In this document: piece after piece, positions 24,398 to 33,180 of the stretch | Position numbering within the stretch: the first letter of the stretch is position 1 | Layout: each line of letters opens with the position of its first letter | Source: Methylococcales bacterium | GTDB lineage: Bacteria; Pseudomonadota; Gammaproteobacteria; Methylococcales; Methylomonadaceae | Length of the DNA stretch: 39,445 bases | Assembly (NCBI GenBank): GCA_026399095.1 | Contig: JAPLRP010000062.1 | Span: 1-39,445 of the forward strand | Reading direction: 5' to 3' | Translations under genes and position numbers: made by a program | The notes under the pieces: model-generated | What the model was told of the DNA's origin: nothing | What the model saw: only the letters and a program-made list of their open reading frames with translations | Database searches by the model: none

Positions 24398-24709
24398 ATG
24401 AATACTATTGATAAAAATATCTATGCGCTGAATCTGGATTATCTGGTATTGGCCCATGAATTAATCTTCGCGGGTCAGCCACAACAAGCCATGACTAGAC
24501 TGGGTTTATCACCTGACGCAGTCAGCTTGTTAGCAAATATGCGTATCGATCAATTAACCCTTATCGCAGAAAGTGACATACTCACTTTTGCGCCACGATT
24601 TCATGCTAGTTATTGGTCCAATTTTTTAAATAATGATTTTTTAGGGTCGGATATGAATGAACAACGAGCTCGCCGCTTACACTCGATTATCTGCAATGCG
24701 GGGAGATAA
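24398..24709 (+). CDS. FlhD-family transcriptional activator subunit (SetD/AcaD-type)
   Basis: 103 residues. The pattern 'IYALNLDYLVLAHELIFAGQPQQAMTRLGLSPDAVSLLANMRIDQLTLIAESDILTFAPRF' follows flagellar FlhD closely ('IY..NL.YL.LA..LI......AM.RLG.......LA......+..LAE.......FRF'). With FlhC it forms a heteromer that binds promoter boxes and recruits RNA polymerase. In SXT/R391 and IncC elements homologous pairs (SetCD, AcaCD) are the master activators of transfer genes. The ATG directly follows the slt stop. It precedes the FlhC-like gene by five bases, in the flagellar order D then C. No flagellar genes are near, so a transfer role is much more likely. Confidence 0.85.
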   Translation: MNTIDKNIYALNLDYLVLAHELIFAGQPQQAMTRLGLSPDAVSLLANMRIDQLTLIAESDILTFAPRFHASYWSNFLNNDFLGSDMNEQRARRLHSIICNAGR

Positions 24710-24714
24710 AGGTT

Positions 24715-25245
24715 ATGGTGCCATATGATGCCCAACTTAAAAGTCACTATCTAGCGTATGAATTACTCAAAAGAAAACTACGTATTTCCTATGTCCATCA
24801 AGTCACAAAAAGCATCAAAGTAGAAGATCTTCGAAATATCTATAAAAATATTCATCGCGGTCTAAAACCCAGTTCCGGTATGTTGCCAGGCATTGAAAGA
24901 ATTCCGCACAACAAAGAATCACTCCTTTACGCGTCTTTGTTTGCGTCTCTTTATCGCAATGCCAGTCAACTCGAGATTTGCGCTGAAATTGATATTCCAG
25001 CGATGCTGTTTGCTTGGGATTTCTTTTGTGACATGTTTCCGAATCATAGCCGTGAGCGCAGACCTTACACTAAAGTTCGTCCTGCCAATTTCACTGAAGC
25101 GTGGGTTATCGCGCAAGCACTCAAAATTGGTTTGGCAGAGCTACCCTATTGCGAAAAATGTCATGGCAACACCCTTGTCATTTATAACAGCAAGTTTCCG
25201 CTAGGCTGCCAAATTTGCGCATTAAATAAAACACGTAAGCCATGA
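24715..25245 (+). CDS. FlhC-family transcriptional activator subunit (SetC/AcaC-type)
   Basis: 176 residues. FlhC features in order: N-terminal helices with 'AYELLKRKLRISYVHQVTKSIKVEDLRNIYKNIHRG', the loop 'PSSGMLPG', a middle 'SLLYASLFASLYRN', and a C-terminal zinc site with four Cys (PYCEKCHGN about 155-162 and GCQICAL about 194-equivalent at the end of the protein). This matches flagellar FlhC and the SetC/AcaC activators. GGGGAG precedes the ATG. It pairs with the FlhD-like protein to switch on traI, traF and other operons. How the pair itself is controlled is not visible, since the CI/Cro-like repressor of SXT is outside the window or absent. Confidence 0.85.
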   Translation: MVPYDAQLKSHYLAYELLKRKLRISYVHQVTKSIKVEDLRNIYKNIHRGLKPSSGMLPGIERIPHNKESLLYASLFASLYRNASQLEICAEIDIPAMLFAWDFFCDMFPNHSRERRPYTKVRPANFTEAWVIAQALKIGLAELPYCEKCHGNTLVIYNSKFPLGCQICALNKTRKP

Positions 25246-25479
25246 GTTACCTTAAGACCGAGGATTACGAGCTGTTTCTCATCAGATTTAGCATTATTTT
25301 ACAGCGGTTGCTAAAGATAATCATAAGATTTCAGAAAACCTTTGAACAGACTGGGGTATTTAACTTCGACTACTCAATTGACCAGACTAAAAACAACTGA
25401 ACTTTTCAGTTATTCAATAATTGGCAACTAAACCAATTAGCAGTATTATTATGGTGTTGTGTTTTATCAGAGACTCACC
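25246..25479. other. Intergenic gap after the activator genes
   Basis: No convincing gene. The sequence is AT-rich with no clear terminator. Two short frames end early. The stretch before 25480 must hold the promoter of the zinc-ribbon membrane protein, but I cannot point to a clear -35/-10. Confidence 0.4.
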
Positions 25480-26085
25480 ATGACCACCTTCACTTCACAT
25501 TCCAATCGTTTTAAATTAACCACCAGACCCTATAAGGTGACACCCAGCATAGATCCTTGCCATTATCAATTGGACACGGTCAATTGTGAAACTTGCCACC
25601 GCTTCATGGTGCCGCGTATGATCAATTATTATGGCCAACCTTACCGATCTATTTGCCCTTTCTGTGCGACTACCTACAGGCGATTTCCCAGCGGCTTTCA
25701 ACGTTTCATCGAACGTTTTCAGACCCCTAGCCTCTCATTTAACGTCTTTATAAGACTGTCACTGATGGCTTTATGTTTCGGTTTTCTCTGGCTTATAAAC
25801 AGTTGGGTATACCTCCCTGAAGAGTTAACGCTGATAACTGCGCTTGCGACTAGCTTATTGACGGCGTTGGCCTTGGCAGAACTCATTGCACAAAGTATTG
25901 AACACATCGCGGCCAAGTTTTATCACCAAAGCGTCTATTACTGGGGATTATTGATAACTTTAGCCTTATACTTGGCCAACGCGCATACGCAACTTACCCG
26001 TTATATCGTCATATTTTTCATTATCATGGGTGTACGCTGGTTGTTTGCGGGCCTGGCACAAGGTTTTAATAATTCCATCAACTAA
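25480..26085 (+). CDS. Zinc-ribbon membrane protein facing traG
   Basis: 201 residues from the ATG at 25480; a start at 25459 adds seven residues and is less likely. A cytoplasmic N-terminus carries a zinc-ribbon-like CxxC pair (NCETCHRF ... ICPFCATTY). Four hydrophobic helices follow: FNVFIRLSLMALCFGFLWLI, LTLITALATSLLTALALAEL, YYWGLLITLALYLANAHT and YIVIFFIIMGVRWLFAGL. It ends seven bases from the end of traG, on the opposite strand. In SXT/IncC elements the entry-exclusion gene eex lies next to traG, so this may have that job. The family is not the known Eex by sequence, so this is inference from place and membrane nature. Confidence 0.65.
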   Translation: MTTFTSHSNRFKLTTRPYKVTPSIDPCHYQLDTVNCETCHRFMVPRMINYYGQPYRSICPFCATTYRRFPSGFQRFIERFQTPSLSFNVFIRLSLMALCFGFLWLINSWVYLPEELTLITALATSLLTALALAELIAQSIEHIAAKFYHQSVYYWGLLITLALYLANAHTQLTRYIVIFFIIMGVRWLFAGLAQGFNNSIN

Positions 26086-26092
26086 TAACCAA

Positions 26093-29000
26093 CTAATAGT
26101 TAACCCGACCGCGGGATCGATTAAAATTCCCAATTTGATTGATCAAATCGGGTCTGTTTTGACCTGCCGCATTTCTTAATAATTTGGCGATCGCTTCACC
26201 CTCTAAATCACCTTCTTCATCAAGTAATTGTTGCCTGGCTGTTCCCATACTGCCAGTATAATTGCCACCAACAGCGATACCGGCAAACGCTTCAAACATG
26301 GCGGCACGATAATAGGCCTGTTGGTTTGGTGTCAAGCGATCCGCCACTTCATCAACGCGTTGATCAGCCCAGGCCTGCGTTGCCTGTATAAAACCCGGAT
26401 AGGATTGGGATGCGGCATACTTGACGGCCTCCCATTTATCCAAGCCTTTAGCCATGGCTTCTTGATATCCCCCCGTAAAATTCTTAACATATTCGGTACC
26501 GGCAGAGCCCACCGCCTCAATATTTTTTGCCGTATTATATAAGCTGCCACCGAGCATATTGTAGGATAACTCCGCTGCAGAAGGGGTATCATTAGCGGCG
26601 GACGTTAGCGCTGCCCTGAAATGCTCGGTTTTAATGTGTGCCAATTCGGCAAAGCCCTCTATGGAATGCTGCCCTGCTCCCTGAATATTTTGCTGATGAT
26701 GCTGCTCAATGGCTTCCTTACCACTTTCCAAACGACCATGTGTTGTTGTCATTTTGCTTTGTACCTGTTGCATAATACCGTTAACTGCTTGACGAGGGTC
26801 ATTCAGGTTTGCTTCCTTAACAGTTGATTGAACGCTACCCAGGATGGGCACTTGTGAACTAAGCATTTCGTTTTTCTGAGGGGGAAATGCCGGATCAGCA
26901 TTAGGCGCATGAAAAGCATCACCCAAAAGCTGGTAACCGGCCATTTCTGCACTGCGGGCTTGCTGGTTATCCAGATATCGATAATACGGCACAGAAAAGC
27001 CGGTAAGCAATGACATACCCGCGCCCGCATAAGCCTGATCACTATCGGCTATCCAACCTGCTGCTTGCCATTGTGATGCCAAGCGCTGAGTATCACCACG
27101 CAGACCATACTGATCCAATGTTTGATCCAGCCGTTCAATTAAGTTAGGGTCACTGGCTACTTTTAAACCGGTTTCTGCTGCGCCAAAACTCGCTTGCGTG
27201 CCAAAGCGCTGTTGTGCGGAAACAGTCTGCTGATAGGTTTCTGATGCTGAAACGGCCTCGGTCGCACTGCGCTGTAATGTCGATAAGGCTTGTTGTTGTA
27301 AACCCATGGACGCTATATTCCGGGTACCGGTCTGCGCATCCAATGCCAAACTCTTAGCCAGTCCGGCCTGGTAGCCCTCCGTATCTTGTACGGTTTGGGT
27401 TATATCTGCGGCAATAGTGTCAGCTTTATCTTGGCCGACTTTAAAATCATTCTGCAAGCGCCCGGAAATAGCCGCACCCAAACGTTCATCAGACAATTTA
27501 GGTGCAGCACTGGCACTGCCTGCAACCAACGCCGAGAAGTGATCCGCCGAGATACCGCTATCACTGTGTTTCTTGGCAAAGGCTTCTCCAAACTGCCGGT
27601 TATAAGCATCAGTTTGGCTGGTACTGCTGGCCATTTGTTGTCCCAATGCTCGACTGTCAAAAGCGTCACTGCTTATACTGCTCGATTTGGAAGCCGTTGC
27701 CGATAAACTATCCATAAAACTAGTGTTCGCTTGTAAAGCAGCAGTATGTGCGCTGGCAACTGCGGCACTCATGTCCCGACCCGCTGAAAACGTTGGCAAC
27801 ACTTTGTCACTGCCCGTCAGGGTAACCGCAGCGAGTGGACTGTATTGATGCTGGGACTGAGCATTCAACAACGGTGCTGGACTGATGACATCCGGAGTGG
27901 CTATCTTCTCATTGATATAATCGCCTCCATCCATGCGTCCCAGAAAATGTGTGGCCGTAACAGCGCCCCGGTAAATCAACATCAACGTGATAGCCGGAGT
28001 AGATGCAGCCAACATGCCGCCAACCGCCAACCACTGCTGCAACTCCATGTCCATTTGGTAGATACCCAGCATTGACGGCAAATTGTAATTGGCTGTCGTT
28101 AAGGCGGTCATTTTCCCGGCCGCCGACATGTTAATGAATAGATTAATCACAGCCAATATCGGCATCCACAGTTGTATCCATAACAACATGGAAAAGTAGC
28201 CGATATTCATGCGTAAACCAACACTCCCAAATAATACGACAAATGCCATCATGGGCGCTATTGCATAACTCAAGCCTTCAATGAAGGCCATCATGGGTCG
28301 AACAATTTTGGTAAACAAGGTCTGTTCAGCGGCCCATTGGGTGTTACGTTGCTGAATCGCTTGTTCAATCATCGACGCTTTCGTCCAATGCATGGCATCC
28401 TCGTGGCGCCCTATTATGCCTTTTTCAAACATGGGCATTAGGGCAGACATGAGCATATAATCAGCCGCATTAACTACGCCGGGGCCTGCCAGCGCATCAA
28501 ACGCTTCCTGAATTTTCGGTACGGTATCAGTCGCCACTTGAACGCCCAGCATGGGTTGTAACAAACTTTCCAACGCCGAGCTAAATGGACCATTGGCAAT
28601 TACACCTAAATCGATCCAGGCATCCGTACAAGTTTTCGTTTGTGGCAGTCCCCCGCTATAAATTTCGGTCATGTAAATATCGGAGTCAAAACGTAAGGCA
28701 TTCAAAGGATCGGCATCACGTAAAATGGCATCAACAGTTTTCAGGTGTAAATCCACGCCTGTCAAGGTACATTCCCTGACATAATTACTAAAAGAAGTTT
28801 CCATATCACTGTCGGTATTGGGACTATTGGCCGCTCCCAAACCGATCCGTGATAACAAGTTCTTACGGACGGCAGTGAGTGTTTGCAAACTGTCGGCAAA
28901 ACCGTTGCTGGTCATGGTTGGCATGGCAAAAGCCTGCTCAAACAAACGGGTAGTCCGATACCCCATAGTCGACATGACACTCCCTACGACGGCAGGCCCT

Positions 29001-29290
29001 AAGGGCACGTTATCAACGACAACAACACTGCCCGTATAAGCATCTTCAATGGAAACCCGGACCGACGGCGCATAGAGTATCAGCCACAACACATACGCCA
29101 ACAACAGATCCTGATAACGAATACCGCGACCATCCCATTGCATTAAAGCTCTCAACATGATGATAATGACGCCAATTAACCCACCCACGGCAGCGGCTGT
29201 TCGATAATCTCCGGTACCTGCGAGCATTGCTATCGCATTCAATACCGTTTGTAAAAAAGCCGAATCTCCTACCGAATAAATTTCAAACAT
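26093..29290 (-). CDS. traG: Conjugal transfer protein TraG (mating-pair stabilisation, pilus assembly)
   Basis: 1065 residues. The N-terminal TraG_N part has hydrophobic helices (FLQTVLNAIAMLAGTGDYRT ... AAVGGLIGVIIIMLRALMQW, then LLLAYVLWLILYAPSVRV). A group of helices near 340-470 follows (FIEGLSYAIAPMMAFVVLFG, LLWIQLWMPILAVINLFI, GMLAASTPAITLMLIYRG). The remainder is a long soluble part rich in Ser/Ala/Gln, predicted periplasmic. In F-like systems TraG joins pilus formation and mating aggregates, and its C-terminal part meets the entry-exclusion protein of the recipient. It follows traH by 68 bp on the same strand, the order F, H, G as in SXT. Length is slightly below the SXT norm of about 1190. 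Confidence 0.93.
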   Translation of the reverse strand: MFEIYSVGDSAFLQTVLNAIAMLAGTGDYRTAAAVGGLIGVIIIMLRALMQWDGRGIRYQDLLLAYVLWLILYAPSVRVSIEDAYTGSVVVVDNVPLGPAVVGSVMSTMGYRTTRLFEQAFAMPTMTSNGFADSLQTLTAVRKNLLSRIGLGAANSPNTDSDMETSFSNYVRECTLTGVDLHLKTVDAILRDADPLNALRFDSDIYMTEIYSGGLPQTKTCTDAWIDLGVIANGPFSSALESLLQPMLGVQVATDTVPKIQEAFDALAGPGVVNAADYMLMSALMPMFEKGIIGRHEDAMHWTKASMIEQAIQQRNTQWAAEQTLFTKIVRPMMAFIEGLSYAIAPMMAFVVLFGSVGLRMNIGYFSMLLWIQLWMPILAVINLFINMSAAGKMTALTTANYNLPSMLGIYQMDMELQQWLAVGGMLAASTPAITLMLIYRGAVTATHFLGRMDGGDYINEKIATPDVISPAPLLNAQSQHQYSPLAAVTLTGSDKVLPTFSAGRDMSAAVASAHTAALQANTSFMDSLSATASKSSSISSDAFDSRALGQQMASSTSQTDAYNRQFGEAFAKKHSDSGISADHFSALVAGSASAAPKLSDERLGAAISGRLQNDFKVGQDKADTIAADITQTVQDTEGYQAGLAKSLALDAQTGTRNIASMGLQQQALSTLQRSATEAVSASETYQQTVSAQQRFGTQASFGAAETGLKVASDPNLIERLDQTLDQYGLRGDTQRLASQWQAAGWIADSDQAYAGAGMSLLTGFSVPYYRYLDNQQARSAEMAGYQLLGDAFHAPNADPAFPPQKNEMLSSQVPILGSVQSTVKEANLNDPRQAVNGIMQQVQSKMTTTHGRLESGKEAIEQHHQQNIQGAGQHSIEGFAELAHIKTEHFRAALTSAANDTPSAAELSYNMLGGSLYNTAKNIEAVGSAGTEYVKNFTGGYQEAMAKGLDKWEAVKYAASQSYPGFIQATQAWADQRVDEVADRLTPNQQAYYRAAMFEAFAGIAVGGNYTGSMGTARQQLLDEEGDLEGEAIAKLLRNAAGQNRPDLINQIGNFNRSRGRVNY

Positions 29291-29358
29291 GCTGCACCTA
29301 AATTGAAACGTTTACTAGTGCTGACCTATTGACCCTAATTCGGTCTATTAATGGTCAA

Positions 29359-30723
29359 TTAAGGACTGGGCCAGGCCATACCGCTTGCGGGTAATTGGGT
29401 AACACTGCCATAGTGCCGGGGTTTTACGGTATTCATCAATTGTTGATAAAATGCCATCAGGGTTTGAGGATTACCATAACGCCCGGCAATGGTGACATAC
29501 TCATCCTGTAATTGGCTGCGAGCATCTTTCAGTGCATCCATTAATAATCTCGCGTAGGCATGATCATTAATTTGTGCTGCGGTCTGTACGGCACTGAGTA
29601 AATCATTCACAATCAATTGGGCCAATTCCAGTGCGATGACCGGCGCCGCTTCTTCTGCCCATAACTTGGCTATGCCCACATCCTCTCGGGCCAGATTATG
29701 AATCATGCCGCCTATCGCATCCGGCACAGTTTGCATAAAAGCTTGCTCGGTAGCCGAAATTTGTCCTTGGTTGGTGGAAAACTTGACCAACAGACCGTTC
29801 CCGCTAGCAGCAGAACCCAATAAAATTTCCAACACGCGTTGCTTAAGGCCGATCAGATTAACCGACACTACAACCGGCTTAAGACACTGATCTGCTCCGT
29901 GACCATCTGAACAGCTATAAAGTCTGACGGTCTGATAACTGTTACCGGCGTCATTGCCGTAGAGCAAATCCTTGATACGCAAAATACTCATGGCGGCTTC
30001 CAACAAACTATTGCCGCCGAAACGAAACCAGGCCCCGGCATTTTGATTAATTAACGCTCGCCAGACCAGATTACCTTGGATTTTTTGGATCATCTCGTTG
30101 GGTGCATTTTGTTTGACTTGCTGAACAGGATCACCGAGGGTACTGGTGTTGGTCCAACTTGAAAACACATCACTGATGCCTTGGGTAAACGAAGCATTGG
30201 ATAAATTGGTCTTACTTTGCAAATCAAAAGCCTTGACGGTATCGTTCACCGTACCTTGAGCAAGGCGACAGGAATTGCTAAATAACTGATTAAGTTCTTG
30301 TACTTTCTTTTGTAGATCAGTCATCACTGATGCACACCAGGGGCACATTGCCCCAACTGCCAATTGAAACGCATAACCAGAAGCATTCCCGGCCACATTA
30401 CGTAATAACTGTACAAATTGATTAAAGTTGATAAAACTGAAACTGCCTGCAAAGAGATCGATACCACCACAACCGGCACTAAAAGATGGTGGTACAAAAG
30501 ACACCAAATTGGTATTGGTAATACCGGTGCGGGCCACCAGACTACCGCCAGTTATGACACCTCGGCGTTGCCCCATGTGCGCAGTGGGTGCAGTGACGTT
30601 GGTCATGGTGCCAAACATGCCGTCCATTTCCTGTTGTAAGTCGGCATAGACCGGGGAAGTAAAATAAACCAGACATAATAACAAACCAAGATTAGTGCTA
30701 CGCTGGCATGCATACTGACTCAT
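29359..30723 (-). CDS. traH: Conjugal transfer protein TraH (pilus assembly)
   Basis: About 454 residues from the ATG at 30723, which overlaps the traF stop by four bases (ATGA). A longer frame up to 30876 runs through traF and has no ribosome support. A signal peptide (STNLGLLLCLVYFTSPVYA) leads to the periplasm. Family phrases are 'QQEMDGMFGTMTNVTAPTA', 'RRGVITGGSLVART', 'FVPPSFSAGCGGIDLFAGSF' and 'AMCPWCASVMTDLQKKVQEL', all typical of TraH. Four Cys in the first half suit a disulfide-bonded outer-face protein. With TraF and TraU-like proteins it forms the channel for pilus assembly. Coupled to traF. Confidence 0.95.
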   Translation of the reverse strand: MSQYACQRSTNLGLLLCLVYFTSPVYADLQQEMDGMFGTMTNVTAPTAHMGQRRGVITGGSLVARTGITNTNLVSFVPPSFSAGCGGIDLFAGSFSFINFNQFVQLLRNVAGNASGYAFQLAVGAMCPWCASVMTDLQKKVQELNQLFSNSCRLAQGTVNDTVKAFDLQSKTNLSNASFTQGISDVFSSWTNTSTLGDPVQQVKQNAPNEMIQKIQGNLVWRALINQNAGAWFRFGGNSLLEAAMSILRIKDLLYGNDAGNSYQTVRLYSCSDGHGADQCLKPVVVSVNLIGLKQRVLEILLGSAASGNGLLVKFSTNQGQISATEQAFMQTVPDAIGGMIHNLAREDVGIAKLWAEEAAPVIALELAQLIVNDLLSAVQTAAQINDHAYARLLMDALKDARSQLQDEYVTIAGRYGNPQTLMAFYQQLMNTVKPRHYGSVTQLPASGMAWPSP

Positions 30724-31733
30724 GGTATCGTCCCGAATTTGGCACCGTCCTGCAATGCCTGAATCAATGCCAAGGGATTTTGAGCCGTTGCCGGCGTAAT
30801 ACTTCCTGCAACCGGCAATAACTGAGGGGCGCCACGAAGACCTTGGATCGTTTGGTACTGGGCAGCATCCAACCACCCTGCCTCTTTGGCAGCCAATAGA
30901 ATTCGGCCGGTCAACTCTTCCAACGATAAAGCGCCTTGCGTCAAAGGCACTATCTGCCGGGGTGGTTTCATCAAAAACAATGCCGGTGTTTGTTCTACAC
31001 CCAACAGACCGGCTTGACCCTGATCAACTTTGAACTCAGAAAACAACCCATTCGGCATGGCTAGTCCGTCCAGAGAGACCGGATAAATTTTAAATCCATA
31101 GGTCTTTTCCAGCATATTCAAGATAGGGGCTTGAACATGGCAATAAGGACAATCGGAACGAAAAAAAAACAATAATCCCGCCTGCCCTGCAATCGTTTTC
31201 AAAGCTTTGTCAGCGGCCAGGCTCGCTTGGTGATTGGCTGCATTAGCGGCATATGTCGCCACCGGACGCCGGACGGTTTCATCCAAATGCGGATCCGACA
31301 TAACCACATAACGAGCGGCATTGGTAAACCGCTCGGCTTTATCCATTAACACCCGTTGCAGATAATAAAACGCAGCCACGTTTTCGTGACTCGGCTCATC
31401 AATAGCCTTGTTGAGATATATTTCCATATTGCTTCGCAGCCATGCCGAGGTAAGCGGTTCTGGTTCTGCGGGTGCTTGCGGAATCGTTGTTGCTGATGTT
31501 GCAATACGCACTGGTGATTTAATTTCAGGCTTGCGTTCGTTTTTGGGTTTTTCTAACGGTTCTGGCTGGACTTCATACCAGAACCAACCGCGCTGACTGT
31601 CCGAGAAAAACGAAACACCGGGCTCAACAATGTCCAGACCCCAGGCAGCCACTGCCTGAAGCAACAAGACCAACAATATCGGCAAGGACGCATATTTTTT
31701 TTTCATAGCCAAATTCTGCGGTAAAAAGCGCAT
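30720..31733 (-). CDS. traF: Conjugal transfer protein TraF (thioredoxin-fold)
   Basis: 337 residues; the ATG at 31706 gives a neat signal peptide (MKKKYASLPILLVLLLQAVA ending in AWG), and 31733 is nine codons earlier. After 'FFSDSQRGWFWYEVQPEP', a TraF hallmark, comes a Pro-rich linker and a thioredoxin-like domain. That domain has 'LLFFFRSDCPYCHVQAP' with CPYC, so a working dithiol pair is likely (F-plasmid TraF lacks it). It would help fold the Cys-rich TraH, TraU and TraN in the periplasm. First gene of the F-H-G operon. A TGCCACTTTTTGCCC word lies 31750-31764 upstream and may be an activator site (unproven). Confidence 0.93.
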   Translation of the reverse strand: MRFLPQNLAMKKKYASLPILLVLLLQAVAAWGLDIVEPGVSFFSDSQRGWFWYEVQPEPLEKPKNERKPEIKSPVRIATSATTIPQAPAEPEPLTSAWLRSNMEIYLNKAIDEPSHENVAAFYYLQRVLMDKAERFTNAARYVVMSDPHLDETVRRPVATYAANAANHQASLAADKALKTIAGQAGLLFFFRSDCPYCHVQAPILNMLEKTYGFKIYPVSLDGLAMPNGLFSEFKVDQGQAGLLGVEQTPALFLMKPPRQIVPLTQGALSLEELTGRILLAAKEAGWLDAAQYQTIQGLRGAPQLLPVAGSITPATAQNPLALIQALQDGAKFGTIP

Positions 31734-31930
31734 ACGAATTGTACAAAAAATGCCACTTTTTGCCCTGTTTTGCGTGTCAAAAAAAATGCTTTCTGGTAAT
31801 TTTCCTAAGATTGTCGACCGCGTACTTACCTTGTCTTTTTATGCACAATAATGCTCGCCAGGCTTGGTTTGGATGCTCGATGTATGCATTCAGGCAAGCC
31901 GATCAAGTTGCACAGGGATCACTAAGTGAT

Positions 31931-32199
31931 ATCCCTATTGATTAGGGATTTTGTGGTCAAAAAAGCGTCAAAAACGACAACGACATCGCTATTCAGGATA
32001 GTTAACGCTGACTACGTTTAGGGATTACCGGGTCGGGTAATGATTTTTACAGCCTGAAGCCTTAGTAAAATTTAAATTCAGGCTTGAAAAACCGCTACAG
32101 GCATGATGACAATTTGAACGTTCAGTTGCCATTTATAACACTCAGTTAGCCTAGGGATTTATTGCCTAAATCCCTACAGTTAAGTATTAGGGATTGACC
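31931..32199. other. Probable origin of transfer (oriT) with TAGGGAT repeats
   Basis: In SXT/R391 and IncC elements oriT is in the gap just upstream of mobI. Here the gap holds the word TAGGGAT in both orientations: a hairpin ATCCCTA/TAGGGAT (31931-31937, 31943-31949), a single copy (32019-32025), a perfect 10-bp hairpin TAGGGATTTA/TAAATCCCTA (32152-32161, 32167-32176) and a last copy (32188-32194) touching the mobI ribosome site. This is a likely binding field for MobI or relaxase. The nick site cannot be placed. Confidence 0.6.
32152..32176. repeat. Perfect 10-bp inverted repeat
   Basis: TAGGGATTTA, then TTGCC, then TAAATCCCTA. It forms a strong hairpin just before mobI. No T-run follows, so it is not a terminator. 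It is the largest of the TAGGGAT dyads in this gap. Confidence 0.85.
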
Positions 32200-32670
32200 A
32201 TGCACAATGAACATAAATACAACAAGGGATCCATAGTGACGGAAAAAGATGTACTGACCTGGATTGAAGCACAAGTGGAACATCTGCATGCACAAGCCCA
32301 AGTATTGGTTGACGATTATTGGCTACGGGTAAAGAAGGTTCAGAAAACCCAACCAAATTCGGGTAAAGCACGGATTGGGGTACGAATACGAAGGCGAGAG
32401 ACTTGTCTCTCATTCAGCATCGAGTGGTTTCGGATGGCGATGATACGCGAAAACGGACGAATGAAACCGATCGCCCAATACCTCAAAAAAGGCCTTGGCT
32501 CTCGCTACCCATTAGAGCGGTTCCTAAAAAGCGAACCTGACTGGGAAACGGAATTGGTTGAAGAACTGGAAACTGAATTTGCCGACATGCGAAAGCAAAT
32601 TAATTTACTGGGAAAAATTCGTGATGCTGTGCAGAACTATCGCAAGGCATTACTCCCAGATAATAAATAA
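32200..32670 (+). CDS. mobI: MobI-like oriT auxiliary protein
   Basis: 156 residues from the ATG at 32200, which has AGGGA at six bases. The TTG two codons before is less likely. A GTG at 32236 after AAGGGA is a second option. The protein is basic and helical: 'DVLTWIEAQVEHLHAQAQVL', then 'ARIGVRIRRRETCLSFSIEWFRM', then a C-terminal coiled-coil ('LVEELETEFADMRKQINLLG'). The strand pattern with '..R..SFSIEW' and the position before trfA/traI fit MobI of SXT/IncC elements, which is required with TraI for oriT processing. I have no alignment; the call is from place and pattern. Confidence 0.7.
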   Translation: MHNEHKYNKGSIVTEKDVLTWIEAQVEHLHAQAQVLVDDYWLRVKKVQKTQPNSGKARIGVRIRRRETCLSFSIEWFRMAMIRENGRMKPIAQYLKKGLGSRYPLERFLKSEPDWETELVEELETEFADMRKQINLLGKIRDAVQNYRKALLPDNK

Positions 32671-32830
32671 GTAATCTATGGTTCCAACTGATAAATCAGT
32701 GCAACAAATAATTCGCTCGGCAAAGGTGCTGGTTTTAATCGCGGTGTGCCAATATTACTTCCCACCTGGTGACCATCATTCCTTCAACAACCTTTATCAA
32801 ACAGGCTGACGTTTCAGTTAGTGAACACAG
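32671..32830. other. Gap between mobI and the iteron origin
   Basis: No gene or clear signal is seen. No typical terminator follows mobI. Confidence 0.4.
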
Positions 32831-33164
32831 TTATCCACAAACTTGTCTGCCTTTCTTTAAGATTAAAAATAGATTATAAATAGATTAGCATGCCGTTTTC
32901 TGATCTTTTGAAAGTTGCCACAGGCCACTGTTTACCTGACTTTCAGCGATTCTATCATGATGATTTTGCGTCGGTCGTATGCCGTGCCAAACGTCGGTCA
33001 TATGCCGTGCTTTTTGTCGGTCTAATGCCGTGGGTGTCAGTCGAATGCCGTTATCCGGTCGGCTTAATGCCGTGCCTCTGTCGGTTGAATGCCGTATCCG
33101 CGTCGGTCTAACGCCGTGTCACCGTTTAATTTACAAGCTGAAAAAGTGTCGGTCGAATGCCGTG
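32831..33164. other. Iteron replication origin (oriV) of TrfA type
   Basis: Three parts in classical order: a perfect DnaA box TTATCCACA (32831-32839), an AT-rich unwinding segment with AAATAGATTA repeated at 32867-32876 and 32878-32887, and eight direct 17-bp iterons from 32970 to 33164. The trfA gene follows on the opposite strand, ending at 33181. Iteron-binding TrfA and DnaA would open the AT-rich region and load helicase. This gives the element plasmid-like replication ability. Confidence 0.88.
32970..33164 (+). repeat. Eight 17-bp iterons
   Basis: Consensus GTCGGTCNAATGCCGTG. Start positions are 32970, 32993, 33016, 33036, 33058, 33080, 33102 and 33148. Spacing is 20-23 bp (about two helix turns), except the last gap of 46, exactly twice 23. 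All copies face the same way. ATGCCGT is kept in seven copies; the seventh has ACGCCGT. Confidence 0.95.
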
Positions 33165-33180
33165 CTTTTTTACACGCCGG

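Noticed and set aside
29359-30876. Longer traH start at 30876
   Set aside because: It would run 150 bp into traF in another frame with no ribosome site; ATG at 30723 gives a signal peptide and the usual ATGA coupling.
31739-31945. 68-residue ORF before the oriT region
   Set aside because: No start signal, Cys/Phe-rich composition unlike a real protein; it covers the traF promoter area.
32970-33164. CRISPR array
   Set aside because: Repeat of 17 bp with only 3-6 bp between units is an iteron pattern; spacers are far too short and no cas genes are near.
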